From NCBI GenBank assembly GCA_023238725.1, contig CM041550.1:5031044-5095043 (forward strand): a stretch of DNA of 64,000 nt, given 5' to 3'. The position numbers and the translations under genes were made by a program. Source of the DNA: Scortum barcoo. Taxonomy: Eukaryota; Chordata; Actinopteri; Centrarchiformes; Terapontidae. Position 1 is the first letter of the stretch; every line of letters begins with the position of its first letter. Shown here one piece after another: positions 11,872 to 24,689 of the stretch. Under the pieces are notes generated by a model that did no database searches, had not been told where the DNA came from, and saw nothing but the letters and a program-made list of their open reading frames with translations.

Positions 11872-12259
11872 TTAATATATATGTATATGTTTTAATGTTT
11901 TTTTTCTGTTAAACTGAAAGCATTTGCTGTGGTTAAGTGATGTGCGGTACCCATGGCAACTAAACCTAAAAGGAAGTGACTGATTCCCACAATCTGTCAA
12001 CACTGACAAAGGTATTAGGTGTTCTTTTTTATTAGTTTTAGACACATGTGATGACCTGCCAGATGTCAGAGAGCGACAACAGGCCTTTCATTCAGAAAGG
12101 AAGCATAAACTGTGCTTGTAAGTATGCAGCCTGTGAGGATGTTACAGCGGAAACATGAGTAACGACTGCACTGAAAAGTTGAGCATTTCAGAAAAGCATT
12201 TCAGAGATCTAACTTGGTGAACACATTGGCTGTTTGAAGCAGTTCAAAAACAGAGGAGA

Positions 12260-13213
12260 TTAAATAAAGTGGCTAATGGTTCTTAACAGTAATTCAGTGA
12301 GCTGTAGCCATGGCCTGAGAGAACCATCTTTCTTACTCACAAAGAAAAACCCTGATGAGGACGGACGGATTATTCCTGCCTTTAAAGATTTGGTGATGTA
12401 CTTGTCCATGGCCACTCTCTCCGGCACAGAGATGGAGTAGAAGCGTCCCTTTGGGGATGGGTGCATCAGGCAGCAGGTCGATAGCGCAGTCAGAAGATGG
12501 ATGAAGAGGGACTGACATTGACTTGGACTTGTTAAAAACAAGTCAGGGTAGTCTGAGTCGTTGCCTGAGCCTACTTCAGTTTCTGGAGAGCCAGCAGAGT
12601 CCTGTATTTTCTAACATGACCTAATAATCTTCACCCCACCCTTTAATCTTGCCTGAGTGACAATCAACCTGAGGTTTATGTTTTTTTAGCCACGGAAAAC
12701 CTCCCAAATCAATGGCTGCTGTGCTGAGTCAAATAAGTGAAACTACGTCATTTCTGTGTGGTCATCATTCAATGTTATCTGAATGGGTTCAGTGCATTGA
12801 GTCACTTTGAGTAACAATTGTCCATCCAAGGCACTCGCCTGAACAGGGTGGGGCAGAGGAATAGTTTTTACTCTGATCTGCTTTGCTAGATTCCAGTCCA
12901 TGAGGCTGTCCTTGAGTCAATCAATATGACCTGAACTCCAGTCTGGTTATTTATGGATATTTTTACCTGGGTCAGTAATCAAGGAGGGAAGTCCAATGAA
13001 AGTTTCCTCACCAGCTTCCTCCTCATGGCTGCTGAACCGACACTTTTCCTGTACAGGTGGAAGTTTGGTGGCCCAGTAGAAACAGCACCCCTCCCTCAGG
13101 CGGTGCAGTCTTTCCTCTGAAGAGATCTTTGTACTCCTCAGTGGTTCCTCTGATGCTCGTGGTGGCACTGTCTGCTGAACTGAACTGAAGGAGTCCAGGA
13201 AGGTTGACTCCAA
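12260..13213 (-). mobile_element. Ty3/Gypsy gag C-end, protease and RT start, degenerate
   Basis: Minus strand, in order: a gag C-terminal region with a damaged zinc knuckle (CCFYW where CxxC is expected, 12947-13213); a retropepsin-like stretch around 12780-12930 whose core reads ILIDS instead of the usual VDSGA; and the beginning of reverse transcriptase ([20 protein letters not shown], 12260-12541). Several stops and frameshifts are present. The other arm has the same piece at 52690-53240 but lacks the protease part. Confidence 0.8.
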
Positions 13214-13378
13214 GTTAGCTCTGTTTCATTACATATGGTAGTCATCAGCACATGCAGATCACCTGTGCAGGTGTGCAGATACAAGCTAAAAATCATTGCG
13301 CTTAATTGGGGCTGTGAACCAGTAAAACATTTTTGATTTGAGTATTTCTATATGCATTACTTCAAAACTCATAAAATG

Positions 13379-16172
13379 CTAAGGCAGTTTTTCACAGATC
13401 CATGACAGGGAAGCATCACACTGCAGATCGTTCCAGTTTTCTTCAGTTTTCTCATCATGTCGCATATGTACACAGTCCTCTTCACCCCACTGTGGATCTC
13501 CACCACCATTATCAGGATGCTTTCTAAACCAGTACCTAGGAAGTTAACAGAAAAGTGAGATTTCACTGGGTTTTTTACTTTCCCTCTACCTGCAATAATG
13601 AAGATTTTCAAGTTTTGAAGTGAACTAAATTGTGGAGAGAAAAAAAATGGATTTGAAGTCTGTGAGGGAAACTGCAACACACATATCATGTTTATTTAAT
13701 TTCTTTTGCCTGTGAGTGAATTAATGTAAATTATGTAAATGTAAATTTCCATTATGTTTGATCATGCTGAATGAAACCTTGATCAGAGGGACTGGACCGA
13801 GGTATGAATAAATAGAGAACAGCTTCTCATCATGATGCATGTTACAAAGCAGTTTTAGTCTTGTGTCATGTTCTGAGCATTAATAAAGTTTGACAGTACT
13901 GTGAGAGACTTTTGTCTTGTTTTTCATTGTCAGAAAGGGACAGCAAAAGTACTATTAGATATTAATTGATTAGACACTCATACAAAAGCTAAAACTAGCA
14001 ACGTACATTAATACTTTCTTTGTGTTATTTGTGTAAAACATTCACTGTCAGACTTACGCCTGAGTCAGTGGAGTCTCATCGATCCACTTCCAGTCGCCTT
14101 CTTTCTCTCTGTCGTTCAAACCAATCCAAGTAAATTCCTTGATGAAATCGGTGAGGAATTTCTGTTCAAGATAAACAAAACCATAACCATAGTAAGTACG
14201 GAAGTTTCCAGAATTGAGAAAAAAAAAATCATTTATAACATTTGTTTAACTATAACTACATATCTCATACAAAGGTTTGTGTACTCAAAACAAACAACCC
14301 ACTTTATATTCAGACCCCTGACTCAGGTAAAGTAAAAGTCCACAGAAAAAGGATAAATTATCACACTACCTGTTCTTCATAACTCTCTATGACCACCAGA
14401 TCTGCTCCTTTGTCTTCTGCAGTCTCGTCTGCTTTGTTCCCAAGAAGCAGACGTAGTGGAGAAGAAATAACAGGTACAACTGAGCATCCTCCATCCTGCA
14501 GGACAAGTTCTGTCTGTAAAATCAAACATGAGACGTTAAAGATAACTTACAGATAACTTACATTAGTATTTCTAGCTCACATCAGAATCAAAAGAAAGGC
14601 CAGGAAGTGAAAATACTGAAACTGCACCACAAAATCAAATTGCATCAACACCAAGTAGATCGCAATCTTTTAAGGAAATGACAGTCTTTCAAAAATAGAG
14701 GTGAAGATCCACTTCATGCCAATGAACAGCAGCTGCTGTATAAACGGTGCCTTACACAAACAGATATATGTTTAAATAAACTGAGAGGCTAAAATAAAGT
14801 TATTGGGACAAGACAAACTGAGTTGGATATAACAGTGTCATAGAAACACGATCTGATGAGGCGGCGGTGTGTCCTGACAGCTGTGGAGGACCCACACAGA
14901 CAAACACTCACTCTGTTTGGACAAACTCTGAAGCCTCTTCAGCTCTTTAGTCATTTCAGTCAGGTTGGCCTTCAGCTGGTCTCTTTCTTCAATCGATGAA
15001 ACCAGCTTGGTGTTACTCTCCTGGAGATGCTCAGTCAGGTTGGCCTTCAGCTGGTCTCTTTCTTCAATCGACTGAAACCAGCTTGGTGTTACTCTCCTGG
15101 AGACGCTCAGTCAGGTTGGCTCGGATGGTGGAGAGTTCTGCAGCTGAACCACGAAACTGAGTAATGGTTTGAAATAGATCAAGAGACACGTTTATTTAGG
15201 AGGAAATACCTCATTCATTCATCCTGATACTGTCTGAAGTTTCTGTACTTCAATAAAGTACTTCCTCATTTTTCAATGATAAAGTTTTAAGCTGATGCAG
15301 TTCATGAAATTTAGCATGGTGCTTTTCAAAACTGATGTGCTTTAAGGACAACAAGTAAAAGGAAGAAATTCAAGTCAAGAAAGGAGACATCACAGAAAAG
15401 ATAAGGTGGCAAATTAAAAGTTAAGAAACACTTCAGGGCAGAATAATGCTCCTTAAAAGTTCACAATTTTATTTTGAAAAGCAGACTCACAGTGGACAGC
15501 GAGGCCGAATGAGCCCAGCCAGCAGGAAAACACTCAGGCAGCCCCAGAAGGAGAATAATAACTCCATGAAATCTCCTCTCTGAGCTCCTGCGACCTGAAC
15601 ACAGAGAAAACCAGTGAACAGCGTCAATGATACAACATTAATAACAACAGCTCAAACTGTCTGTCAGCCTCTCTGTCCGAACTCCTCATTCTTACCTCTT
15701 TGATTCTGTGATGAGAAAACAAATGTCTCATTTCCAACATTTTCATAGATTTCCTCCATCGCTTTGTAAGTGTGACAAATATCTTGTGTGTCAGCTCTGC
15801 AGTGAGGTTACTGAACATGTAAATTATAAAAGTCTAGTCGAGCTGATCTTTCTCTGATCAAGAAGGTCATGTCACAAAGCTGGTAAAAAATACATGTGAC
15901 CATTAACTCACTTAAATCAGGAAAGTTTGGAAGCTATTGTTCAGTCACAAGAACAAGTATAAAAAAATACAAATTTTACTTTACAGGCTCCTAAATTCTT
16001 AAATTTGTGATAAATTCCTGACAGAAATCAAAATATTATCTTTGATCTTTATTATATACATGTATTCACAACTGTGAATAGACTGAACACTCACAGTCTT
16101 ACCTGACTGAGTTGTTGAAGGTTTTAGTTCGACAGGTTTGCTGCGTTCAGCGTTGACATAGATCTCCTCCAT
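13379..16172 (-). pseudogene. CTL-2: C-type lectin with HPD site and expanded neck, disrupted
   Basis: Minus-strand unit. Exons: 16103-16172 (MEEIYVNAERSKPV), 15696-15759 (MEEIYENVGNE), TM 15491-15594 (two inserted bases), neck 14912-15168, CTLD A 14370-14513, CTLD B 14058-14161, CTLD C 13379-13535. The neck carries a 75-nt (25-residue) tandem duplication, giving 257 nt instead of 180; the second copy has an extra base. The neck acceptor AG is changed to AA. CTLD A has the same +1 insertion as CTL-3. CTLD B and C are in frame; CTLD C reads YWFRKHPDNGGGD, GEEDC and NWND, so the usual QPD is HPD here. Overall it is not translatable as a lectin in this assembly. The HPD exon and the retroelement piece downstream match CTL-7. 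Confidence 0.87.
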
Positions 16173-16265
16173 CACTCATACTGTGGAAAAATGTGACACA
16201 GGAAGTAAGATCTGCAGCACGGACAGTGATACATACACATATATGTAAAGGATGATGGGCTGCTG

Positions 16266-16300
16266 GTTTCAGTTTCTCAGCTTTTAACCTCTGAGGAAGT
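16266..16300 (-). promoter_or_regulatory. ISRE-like plus PU.1-like sites upstream of CTL-2
   Basis: The minus strand shows GAAACTGAAAC (16266-16276), and the plus strand shows GAGGAAGT (16293-16300), a match to the PU.1/ETS consensus. Spacing and order agree with the sites upstream of CTL-5 and CTL-8. They lie 94-128 bp upstream of the CTL-2 start codon. Confidence 0.5.
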
Positions 16301-16378
16301 CACAAGTGTCAGTGGTGCTAAAAGTAGTTGACAACCTACAGTCCACATATATTACAATGACAGAGGACTAAAACATCT

Positions 16379-16380
16379 AA

Positions 16381-16467
<87 letters not shown>

Positions 16468-16515
16468 ATCTCTATCTATCTATCTATCTATCTATCTCAT
16501 CTATCTATCTATTCA
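16379..16515. repeat. (ATCT)n tetranucleotide microsatellite
   Basis: About 30 units with small interruptions, roughly 205 bp upstream of the CTL-2 first exon. Confidence 0.95.
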
Positions 16516-17159
16516 TCTATTTATTTATTCTGCATTAGGAAAAGACAGTAACATGATTTTTTCATATAAAACCATTTCATTTCCTTTTGCATGAATTAAT
16601 TTCTAATAACACAACAATCAATTAATTGATAAAAAAAAAGAATCAGTTGATTCATGCATGGTCAAAATGCTCCACCCCAACCAACTCCAGTAAAATCCTA
16701 CTTTTATATTAATGCATCAGCAATAATAATCTAAATATAAATATATACAGTAACAGGGAAGATTTTTTTAAGTACATTTTCCTGTTTATATTGACATAGT
16801 TCTACTTGAAGTACCAATTTTGATGCAGGATTTTTGCAGAAACTGAGCATTTCTATATTGCAGTATTAGTACTTTTATTGAAGTAACAGATCTGAATACT
16901 TCTTTACCCAATGTCTCCCCCTCATGAAGCTTTGTAGGCATCACAACACATTTCCCTCTGACAGACAGCAGTTTCAATTCACATGGCCACAAGAGGGCGG
17001 TATTAGACACATGTGAATATTAGACTGTGATGAAAAGACAGATGATCTTAGACTTATCCAGAGGTTCAGGGTTCAGGTCTGAGTTGAAAAATAAAACAGT
17101 GAGCATTTATCCTGATGAAAAAGCTAAAAAGCTATAAAAGCTAAAATCTCTGCCAGCTG

Positions 17160-17610
17160 CTTCTCTGTAGATCACCCCTGACCTCCTTGTTGAAGAAATG
17201 TTCCTGCAGAACTGACAATAACAGGTGCAGAAAGAGACAGAAAGACACTTGAGAATACCTAGCCTGTTGTGTCTTCACTCACATTTTCAAAGCTTTTAAT
17301 TCTGCTCATGATTACACTGAAAGCCACAAACCAACAATCATCTTTTACCATCATATATTGTGACTGAACGTCCTTCGAGTGACTCATCTGTCAACTAATT
17401 AAATAAACGTTCCAGCTAAAATTATTTCATGCATATCAATTTTACAAAGCCTCTCTTCGAAGAAATGTTCCTGCAGAACTGACAGTGATAACAGGTGCAG
17501 AAAGAGACAGAAAGACACTAAATACATTTTCAAAGCATAGCACTGAAAAGAAGTGACTGAACGTCCTTCGAGTGACTCATCTGTCAACTAATTAAATAAA
17601 CGTGTCAAAC
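17160..17610. repeat. Local imperfect tandem duplication of about 200 bp
   Basis: The block with GAAATGTTCCTGCAGAACTG (17195 region) and TGACTGAACGTCCTTCGAGT (17361) recurs at about 17462 and 17564, giving a period near 200 bp. A related single copy lies at 57180-57300 in the opposite orientation. The following stretch to 18666 is spacer shared in inverted orientation with 36640-38480. I found no gene in it. Confidence 0.7.
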
Positions 17611-18674
17611 CAAATCCTAAAGCAAGCTGTCAAACCAAATCATCATCCTTGACAATACATGAACATGAAGCAATCATTACTGGCCCGTCACATCATTTTA
17701 TGTGGCCTGCCTGTCTAATGGTCAAACTTAAAGCTATAACCCGCCCGCAGTGTTGTAAATATTAGAATATGTTTGACAAGAATAGCCACCATACAAACAC
17801 TCATTTGGTTCCACCCACAACTATTTATTGATCAAAAATAAAAACGTGCAAAATAATATAGGTATAGAAATCCAGCGGGGTGAGGGCCACAGTCTTTAGT
17901 CCACTCCTCTCCAGCAGCGGTCTGGTCGGTGATGTTTGACCTAAAATGCCTGAAATTATTGGCCCCTTAAAAAACAAAAACAAAAAAAATCAGATGTGTT
18001 TCTCATCAGTTATCTTTTGATTGTCCTGAAGAAAAAATACATTAAATCCCTCCCAGCTGCTGCTCTTTAGATCACTTCTGCCCTCCTTGTTGGGAGGTTT
18101 TCTATGGAAGCAAATGAAGGTCACCAATTTTTTAAACCTGTGAAATGATGTTCACTGTTCACAAATAATTTCACAGCCTGGAGTTGCACATCACCATCTG
18201 TGTGCATGTGAGAAAAGATTTGCATACATGCATGTAAAGGTGTGAATTAAGAAAAAAAATGCATGTGTGAAAATTTTTTATGCATACAGAATAGTGTGGG
18301 TTTGTGTGTATTTTTAATTTAGCTGTAGAGAAAGGGCTGAAATAAAGTGATGTGAGACTTAACATAGAAACTTTGACAAGGTTTTCCTTTTTTCTATCAC
18401 CACCAGAGTTCCCACACATAAAAGAAATAACCATTTAACTCATATGCTGTATATACAGTGACAGAATTGGGGACTCTTCATTTCCCAAAGCAGTGAATGT
18501 GAGTTTAAATGTTCTTTATCCAACAAGTTGTCTAAATAAAACTACAGAATACAGCAGAAACAGTTGGACAAAGTAGCTAAGGTGAATTTTACTATCTTCT
18601 CTAAATGCATTTCAGTGTCAAGCTCCATTATATTGTATATGCAGTATGATGTTAGCTTTAATAGTTGTGGTAAT

Positions 18675-19121
18675 TTAAAGGAAGCTCTGTTTCATTACAC
18701 ATGGTAATGTAATCATCAGTACAGTGAATTCACCTGTGCAGGTGTACAGATACATGCTAAAATCTTTCCTCCAACCCTTTGGAGTCAGTGGAGTCTCATC
18801 GAGCCACTTCCAGACGCCTTCTTTCTCTCTGTCGTTCAAACCAATCCAAGTAAATTCCTTGATGAAATCGGTGAGGAATTTCTGTTCAAGATAAACAAAA
18901 TAAAGCAGCCCCAGAAGGAGAATAATAACTCCATGAAATCTCCTCTTCTGAGCTCCTGCGACCTGAACACAGTCCAGTATATGATCGTAATAATCACAGA
19001 TAATCAGTGATAAAGTGATAATCATATACATGTCTGACTGAACAGTCTCACCTGTCTGAGTTGTCGAAGGTCTCGGGTCGACAGGTTTATCGTATTCAAC
19101 ATTGACATAGATCTCCTCCAT
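18675..19121 (-). pseudogene. CTL-2b: collapsed lectin gene with continuous ORF
   Basis: Minus strand. The first exon (19052-19121, MEEIYVNVEYDKPV) is followed by a shortened intron, a TM-exon remnant (about 18904-18962, with one extra base), then directly the CTLD B exon (about 18784-18881, WIGLNDREKEGVWKW), then 3' UTR sequence. The second half of the TM exon, the neck, CTLD A and CTLD C are deleted. The join between TM and CTLD B falls at a 3-nt AGC shared by both parents. The remainder reads as one 148-codon frame from the start codon without splicing (MEEIYVNV ... GVIILLLGLLYFVYLEQKF ...), but it lacks the sugar-binding half of the domain. Its 3' UTR matches CTL-5 best. A residual PU.1-like GAGGAAGT lies upstream near 19210. 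Confidence 0.85.
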
Positions 19122-20339
19122 CGCTCAGACTCTGAAGTCTTTCCTTGAAGGGCAGCGCTGCAGAAAATGAAGAACTGTTTCATGGTGACAATTTCTTCTT
19201 TTTAACTTCTGAGGAAGTTACAAGTTAAGAACCTCCTTGATTCTGATTATTTTTAGGGAGCGACTCAAAGAGACCATTTAATGTAATGATCAAAAACAGA
19301 ATCAGCTTTATTGGCGAGGTGTGTGAACACATACAAGAAATGAAGGAAGGAATCTTTTTTACGAAGCTCACTCTGTACGCACACAGAAATACAATACAAT
19401 ACAAATACAATGCAAATTAACATTAAGACTGAACTTTAATTTAGTTCATAATGTATTTTCAAATCATAATTACTTTTAAACCGGAGTGAACCTGAATGGG
19501 AAACTTACTGGATCCCTTTAGAGAGATTGTGAAGATAAAGGAAAATCTGGATTTAATGTTTTATTTTACAAAGTTAAAAAAATATATCCTCAAAATATGT
19601 CCAGTCAGGATGTTAATGTTGGTGAGTTAGCAGGTATATGTCATTTCCTCAAAGATATTCATGTGATCCTGTCATGGACGAACGTTTAATTCTGATCTTT
19701 CAGATAGTAAATATCTGTGAAATCAACAGGTTGTCTGTCTGAAACAACAAAGTTCAAACAACACGAGGTTTGAAGTTTTGGTTTAGAGTGTATTTCTGAT
19801 AACTTGTGGTGCAGACACTAACAGATGAACTGTGGTTCTGTTCAAACCTCACAGAGTCTCTGGTGTGAACGCTGAGAAACTAAAGGAGTTTAATCATCCT
19901 GTAAAGTTTTCTTTTTGAGAGGTTTAATGAGAACCTGACAGTGTTAGTGAAAAGGGAGATCATCTTTGAACAAGGAGACAAAGAGCATCTTTGAACGAAA
20001 CACTGAAGCTTCAACCTGCTGCAGGGCTGCTGCAAGAGAGGAAGAAAAGGACAAAAAAGAAAAGAAAGAAAATGACAACAAACACATGATGAGATATTCA
20101 CGCACTCGAGGAACATTTTAGAAGATTTTAATTCTGTTCATGATTAAACACACACCCATGAAAACAACACCAACAAAGCTGCGTAATCTCGATGCCGTAG
20201 CTCGATTAACGAAAACATTTCTTGTATTCAAATTTAAAACAGCAGCTTAATGTTTGTGGTTATCTGAGACACCAATCAAAGTGCTTTATATAAATCAAAA
20301 GAAAGACAAATACATAAAAATGTGTATCTAGTAAAATCA
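19122..20339. other. Spacer, no gene seen
   Basis: AT-rich sequence. Short open frames on the minus strand (19225-19410, 19880-20116) show no recognisable domain. 20150-20340 repeats a segment that also follows the gag fragments at 26640-26800, 45090-45240 and 62330-62500. Confidence 0.6.
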
Positions 20340-21009
20340 AATGTAAAAGGCGTCATCCAATAACTGCTAATGTGTTCCACCCGCTATCTGCCCGCTATAG
20401 TGCAGAACTCGATGGTGTAGTCAAAGACCTGACAGTGATGCTGTTTGATCTGCATTATGGCCTGAAAGGCTTCTCTGGCAGGTGAGGTGTGGTCAAAAAT
20501 TTTGCTCAGGGTCTCCTGAAACAAAGTGAGTGACAGATGACAGATTAGAGTTTAGAGACCACTCTGCAGTAGCCAGGCTGCAGCCCTGCCAGTTAAATGG
20601 GAAACCATGAATGCTTCTTTTGCCTGATTTGACACAAAAGCAGCCAGGTTTTGCCTAAAATGAATCACACTCAACTAAGAATCACACTCAACTAAGAAAG
20701 TCATGACCAGGAGCAGCAGCCGGATTCTCAGCAGGTGGTGTTGCTGAAGGAGCTGTTCCCAGGTGAGCGAGGACTTGGTGTAGTTGCCCTGCTACGTGGT
20801 TTACTTAAGAGGTGACTGTGGATTGAAACTCCATCTGGCGCTCTGTGAGCGCTCCGTGACGACTTTCACTCCCCAGGCTAACCGAGCTTAACTGTGCCTC
20901 ATGCTGATGGATATTGGTGCTGAGAGAGGATGGATCTTGGTGCCCTGTGCAGAGAGGATGGTTTGGAGTTTCTTTGGGTCGGCTGAGTCCATATTTGGCC
21001 AGTTCGTTC
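20340..21009 (-). mobile_element. Ty3/Gypsy gag fragment, copy 2
   Basis: Minus-strand gag remnant matching the copy at 26800-27401. The frame is broken. It is truncated at the same place as the other copies, which indicates co-duplication rather than independent insertion. Confidence 0.75.
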
Positions 21010-21547
21010 TGTAACAACCTTGACACAAGATGGTGGAATCACAATGCACAACAGACAGACCACGATCGATGATGACAAAAAATACTTAAATGTGTTCAAA
21101 AGCGCTCAAAAAGACACAATGGGAGGATCAAAGTACAAACAAAAGACGCTCTCTAAGAGGATAAAGCACAAACCATGGAGGAGGACAACACGAGGAAGCA
21201 TGAATATACAAGGTTTGACATTCAATCACAACACTGAATAAGACGAACTGGCATAGGACCAAAGGAAACAAGAACTATTTATACATAAGGGGTAAGGGGA
21301 AAAAGGTGAGACCAATCAGGAGGCGGGTTAGACAATCACATGGGGTAAGACAATCACACGGGGGAAAACACAAAGGCAGGAAGTGGGGATCTGAAATTAG
21401 AGAGAAAAGGTGAGAGAGAAAAGGTACAAAATAAAACAGGAAGTACAAAATAAAACAGGACAGTACAAAACAGACTAGAGGTGACTTCAACTTAAACATA
21501 ACATGCTCACAACAATACTAAACATGAAACTAAACTAAGGCAAGACA
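21010..21547 (-). mobile_element. Ty3/Gypsy LTR, copy 2
   Basis: Same LTR family as 440-962. It carries internal short duplications (AATCACA... around 21335-21360, TACAAAATAAAACAGGA around 21425-21465). Ends are inferred from TG...CA. Confidence 0.7.
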
Positions 21548-21559
21548 AAAACACTTAAA

Positions 21560-21843
21560 TAACAGGTACAACTGAGCTCTGTCTGTAAAATCAAACATGA
21601 GACGTTAAAGATAACTTACATTAGTATTTCTAGCTCACATCAGAATCAAAAGAAAGGACAGGAAGTGAAAATACTGAAACTGCACCATGAAATAAATTGC
21701 ATCAACACCAAGGACATCACAATCTTTTAAGGAAATGACAGTCTTTCAAAAATAGAGCTGTAGAGATCCACTTCACTTCATGCCAATGAACAGCAGCTGC
21801 TGTGTGCCTGTTAAAAGGTGCCTTTAACAAACATAGTAATGTT
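21560..21843 (-). pseudogene. Orphan lectin intron fragment
   Basis: Matches the lectin segment that runs from the edge of CTLD exon A into the intron before it (compare 14475-14765), but almost all of exon A is deleted. It shows that a further lectin unit once existed between CTL-2b and CTL-3. No coding potential remains. Confidence 0.7.
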
Positions 21844-22764
21844 ATTTCTTAGGAAACTTGGAGGAAGCTTCTCTGAATATCTCTGAAAAAAAAAAAAAAA
21901 AATTAACCCAACGTCCAATATCAATACCAACCAAAAAAAAAAAATATAACCCAACGTCCACAATACTATATTCCAGTTTATTTAAAACAGTTCACAGCCA
22001 ACAGATGAAGTCAAACACTTCAAACTGTGAAAATGAAAAGTGAAGAGAATTCTTGTCTTTAAACCTCATCTTCTACTACTTCTGCTCATATAGCTTCTGC
22101 ATGCATTGGTTTTGGGGGAACCACAACGCTGCTAATGTTTTTTTTTTTTCATTTAGTAGACAAAGAGTTGGAATTCAACATATATCTGCAAAGTAAATTT
22201 TTTAACTGACCCTAAGTAAATGTACCAACACAAGTATGATTGACTGATGTTTAAAGTTGCTGAGGCAAATGAAAGCATTTTCTGTGGTGAAGTGAGGTGT
22301 GGTACCCATGGCAACTAAACCTAAAAGGGAGCGATCTGTCAACAACGATAATGGTATTAGGTCTTCTTTTTTATTCGTTTTTAGTTGCACAATTGACACA
22401 TGCACAATGTTGCTGTGAATTTCGACACATTTTAGATATTTCGAACATATCATCTCTCAAACTTATTTACCCCACAGAGGGACAAACTGAGATGACCTGG
22501 CATCAGAGAGCAACAACAGGCCTTTTATTCAGAAAGGAAGTACATACTGTGCAAATAAGTATGCAGCCCGTGAGGATGTTACAACATGTGAGTAATGATT
22601 GCAGCACACTGAAAAGGTTTTTGTACTCTATGTGCAAATGTCAACTGAAAAATATTTCATGACCAGATAGACAGAAATACTCAAATGACCAATGAAATGT
22701 GGTAATGAATGAATCGAGCATGAATTACTTGAGCATGAGCGCTGTCTCTGTCTGGCTTGATATT
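21844..22764. other. Repeated non-coding spacer, left arm
   Basis: Contains poly-A tracts and segments shared with 11880-12180, 49030-49900 and 53330-53620 (landmark GGTTTAGTTGCCATGGGTAC). It probably derives from a retroelement or its flank, but I could not assign it. No gene was found. Confidence 0.5.
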
Positions 22765-24120
22765 TACAACATGAAACATGGGGTGGACCTTTAATGGGGT
22801 GGACCTTTAATTGGGAAGTAATGCACAGAAACAGGGTTTTTTTTTTTTGACATGGGAAAAAGACCCACAAACCTGCAGGGTCAGCTTCTTACAATGGTTA
22901 ATTTATTTTTTTTTGACATGGGAAAAAGACCCACAAACATCACGGTCAGCTTCTTACAATGAACATGAAGGGGCAAGTGGTGGTGAAGTCTTTGGTGGTG
23001 AGCACACTCTCTGCCCTGGCCTGTAGGAGGGAGCTGCCCTGGCCTCATAGGAGGGAGCTGGTCATCAGTGTTTGTCCGCTGTCTTTCATCCAGACCAAGC
23101 TCTCGCAGCAGGAGAACCTGCCGAGTACTGGCCCAGATCCAATGACAGTGTGAGAAGACTTTGTGACCTCCTTTTCGTTGGCCGGGAACAGGGGAGGCTG
23201 GTAGCCATTGACTCACTCTCTGAAAAGGTGAGAGGCCCCTGGCAGCTGAGGGTAGGGTGTTGTGGGTGTATTCCACCCAGGTGAGGTAATCACTCCAGGT
23301 AGCTTGGTTGTGGGAGATGAGGCGTTGTAAGCAGGTTTCCAGCTCTTGGTTGAGTCGTTCAATCTGGCCATTGGACTGCGGGTGGTAGTCGGAGCATATT
23401 CTGACGATTTCACCAAGAAGCTGGCAGAACTCTTTCAAAAATGTGAGTCCTCTGCAATCCTCTGTCAAAAACAATGTCACTGGGAAAACCATGGATACTG
23501 AACATATGAGTCACCACTGACCTCTGCCATCTCCTTAGCAGAGGGTAACTTGGTCAGTGGAATGAAATGTGCCATTTTAGAAAAGTGAGTCGATCCACCA
23601 TCAGGATGGCTGTGTTACCTTTGGAAGGTGGCACTCTCGGTCATAAAGTCCACGGAGATGTGGGACCATGGACGTTGAGGAACAGGCAACGGGTGTAGTA
23701 GGCCTATTTGGGCACGAGGCGAGGTCTGATTACGGGCTCAGACTGGATAGGCCACCATGTACTTGGAGACTTCCTTTTCCATGGCCAGCCAGGAGAAATG
23801 TTGCCTGATCATGAACATGGTTCACCTTGACACCCGGAGACATTTGCGCATGGACGTGTGAGCCCAGTGGATTACCTTGGAGTGTGTTGACACAAGGACA
23901 AACCAATGGTTACTTGGAGACCCACAAGGTACCAGGACTCACAACATTTGCTTGCTTCACATCTGATTCTATTTGCCATGAAACTGCTCCAACCACACTA
24001 TTCAGTGGATAGATGAAGATGTTTCAGGTTATTTGGTAATGGGCTCAGGTTCATGAAGGCAGGACAGAACATCTGGTTTATGGTTTTATGGACTGGGGCG
24101 AAAAGAAAGTGTGAAGCAGA
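22765..24120 (-). mobile_element. Ty3/Gypsy pol end (RNase H tail and integrase), left arm
   Basis: The minus strand reads, in order, the end of RNase H (24046-24120), an integrase zinc-binding/linker part, a core segment [12 protein letters not shown] around 23650, and the integrase C-half DYHPQSNGQIERLNQEL within the 203-codon open stretch 22881-23492. The end carries KLTVMFVGLFPMSK. Near the end a roughly 62-bp segment with GACATGGGAAAAAGACCCAC is repeated in tandem (22850-22960), and GGGGTGGACCTTTAAT is doubled at 22779-22811. Stops elsewhere make it non-functional. The mirror copy is at 47765-49015. Confidence 0.85.
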
Positions 24121-24689
24121 ACCTGTTGAAGAACAGACTTCATCTGGCCTGGCGAGAATTGAGTCTCTTGGCTTTCCTGATATACTCTACATCAGGGGTG
24201 TCAAACTCAAATGCACAGTGGGCCAAAATAAAAAACTGGGACTAAGTCGTGAGCCTGACTCGATATATATAGAAAAAATTACTACAATTGTGCATGTTTT
24301 CCCTTCTCTCCAGATATATAATGATAAACATTTTCAGATGGAAAACAAACTCAAGTTTTGCTTAAACACTGAATCTGGAACAAGCAAAGCTTAAAATTAT
24401 AAACACATGAGAAATCAAATTTCAAATAAAAGATACATCAGTGGCATTCATTTCTTATTTTTATCTAAAATAAATAAAATAAAACAATTCTTATGCCTCT
24501 CTCTCTTTCCAGTTTTCAGTGGAAACCTTTTTTTACAGGCCAACAACAAAACAACCCAAATAAAATAAAAATATTGTTCAATCAAAATTCAACCATTCAG
24601 CTATTAACAGTATATGCCTGGGAGTAGCAAGAAAAAAGTGCATAAAGAAAACATTAATTCAAGCTCAGTTTGCTACACTCTGATTTACT

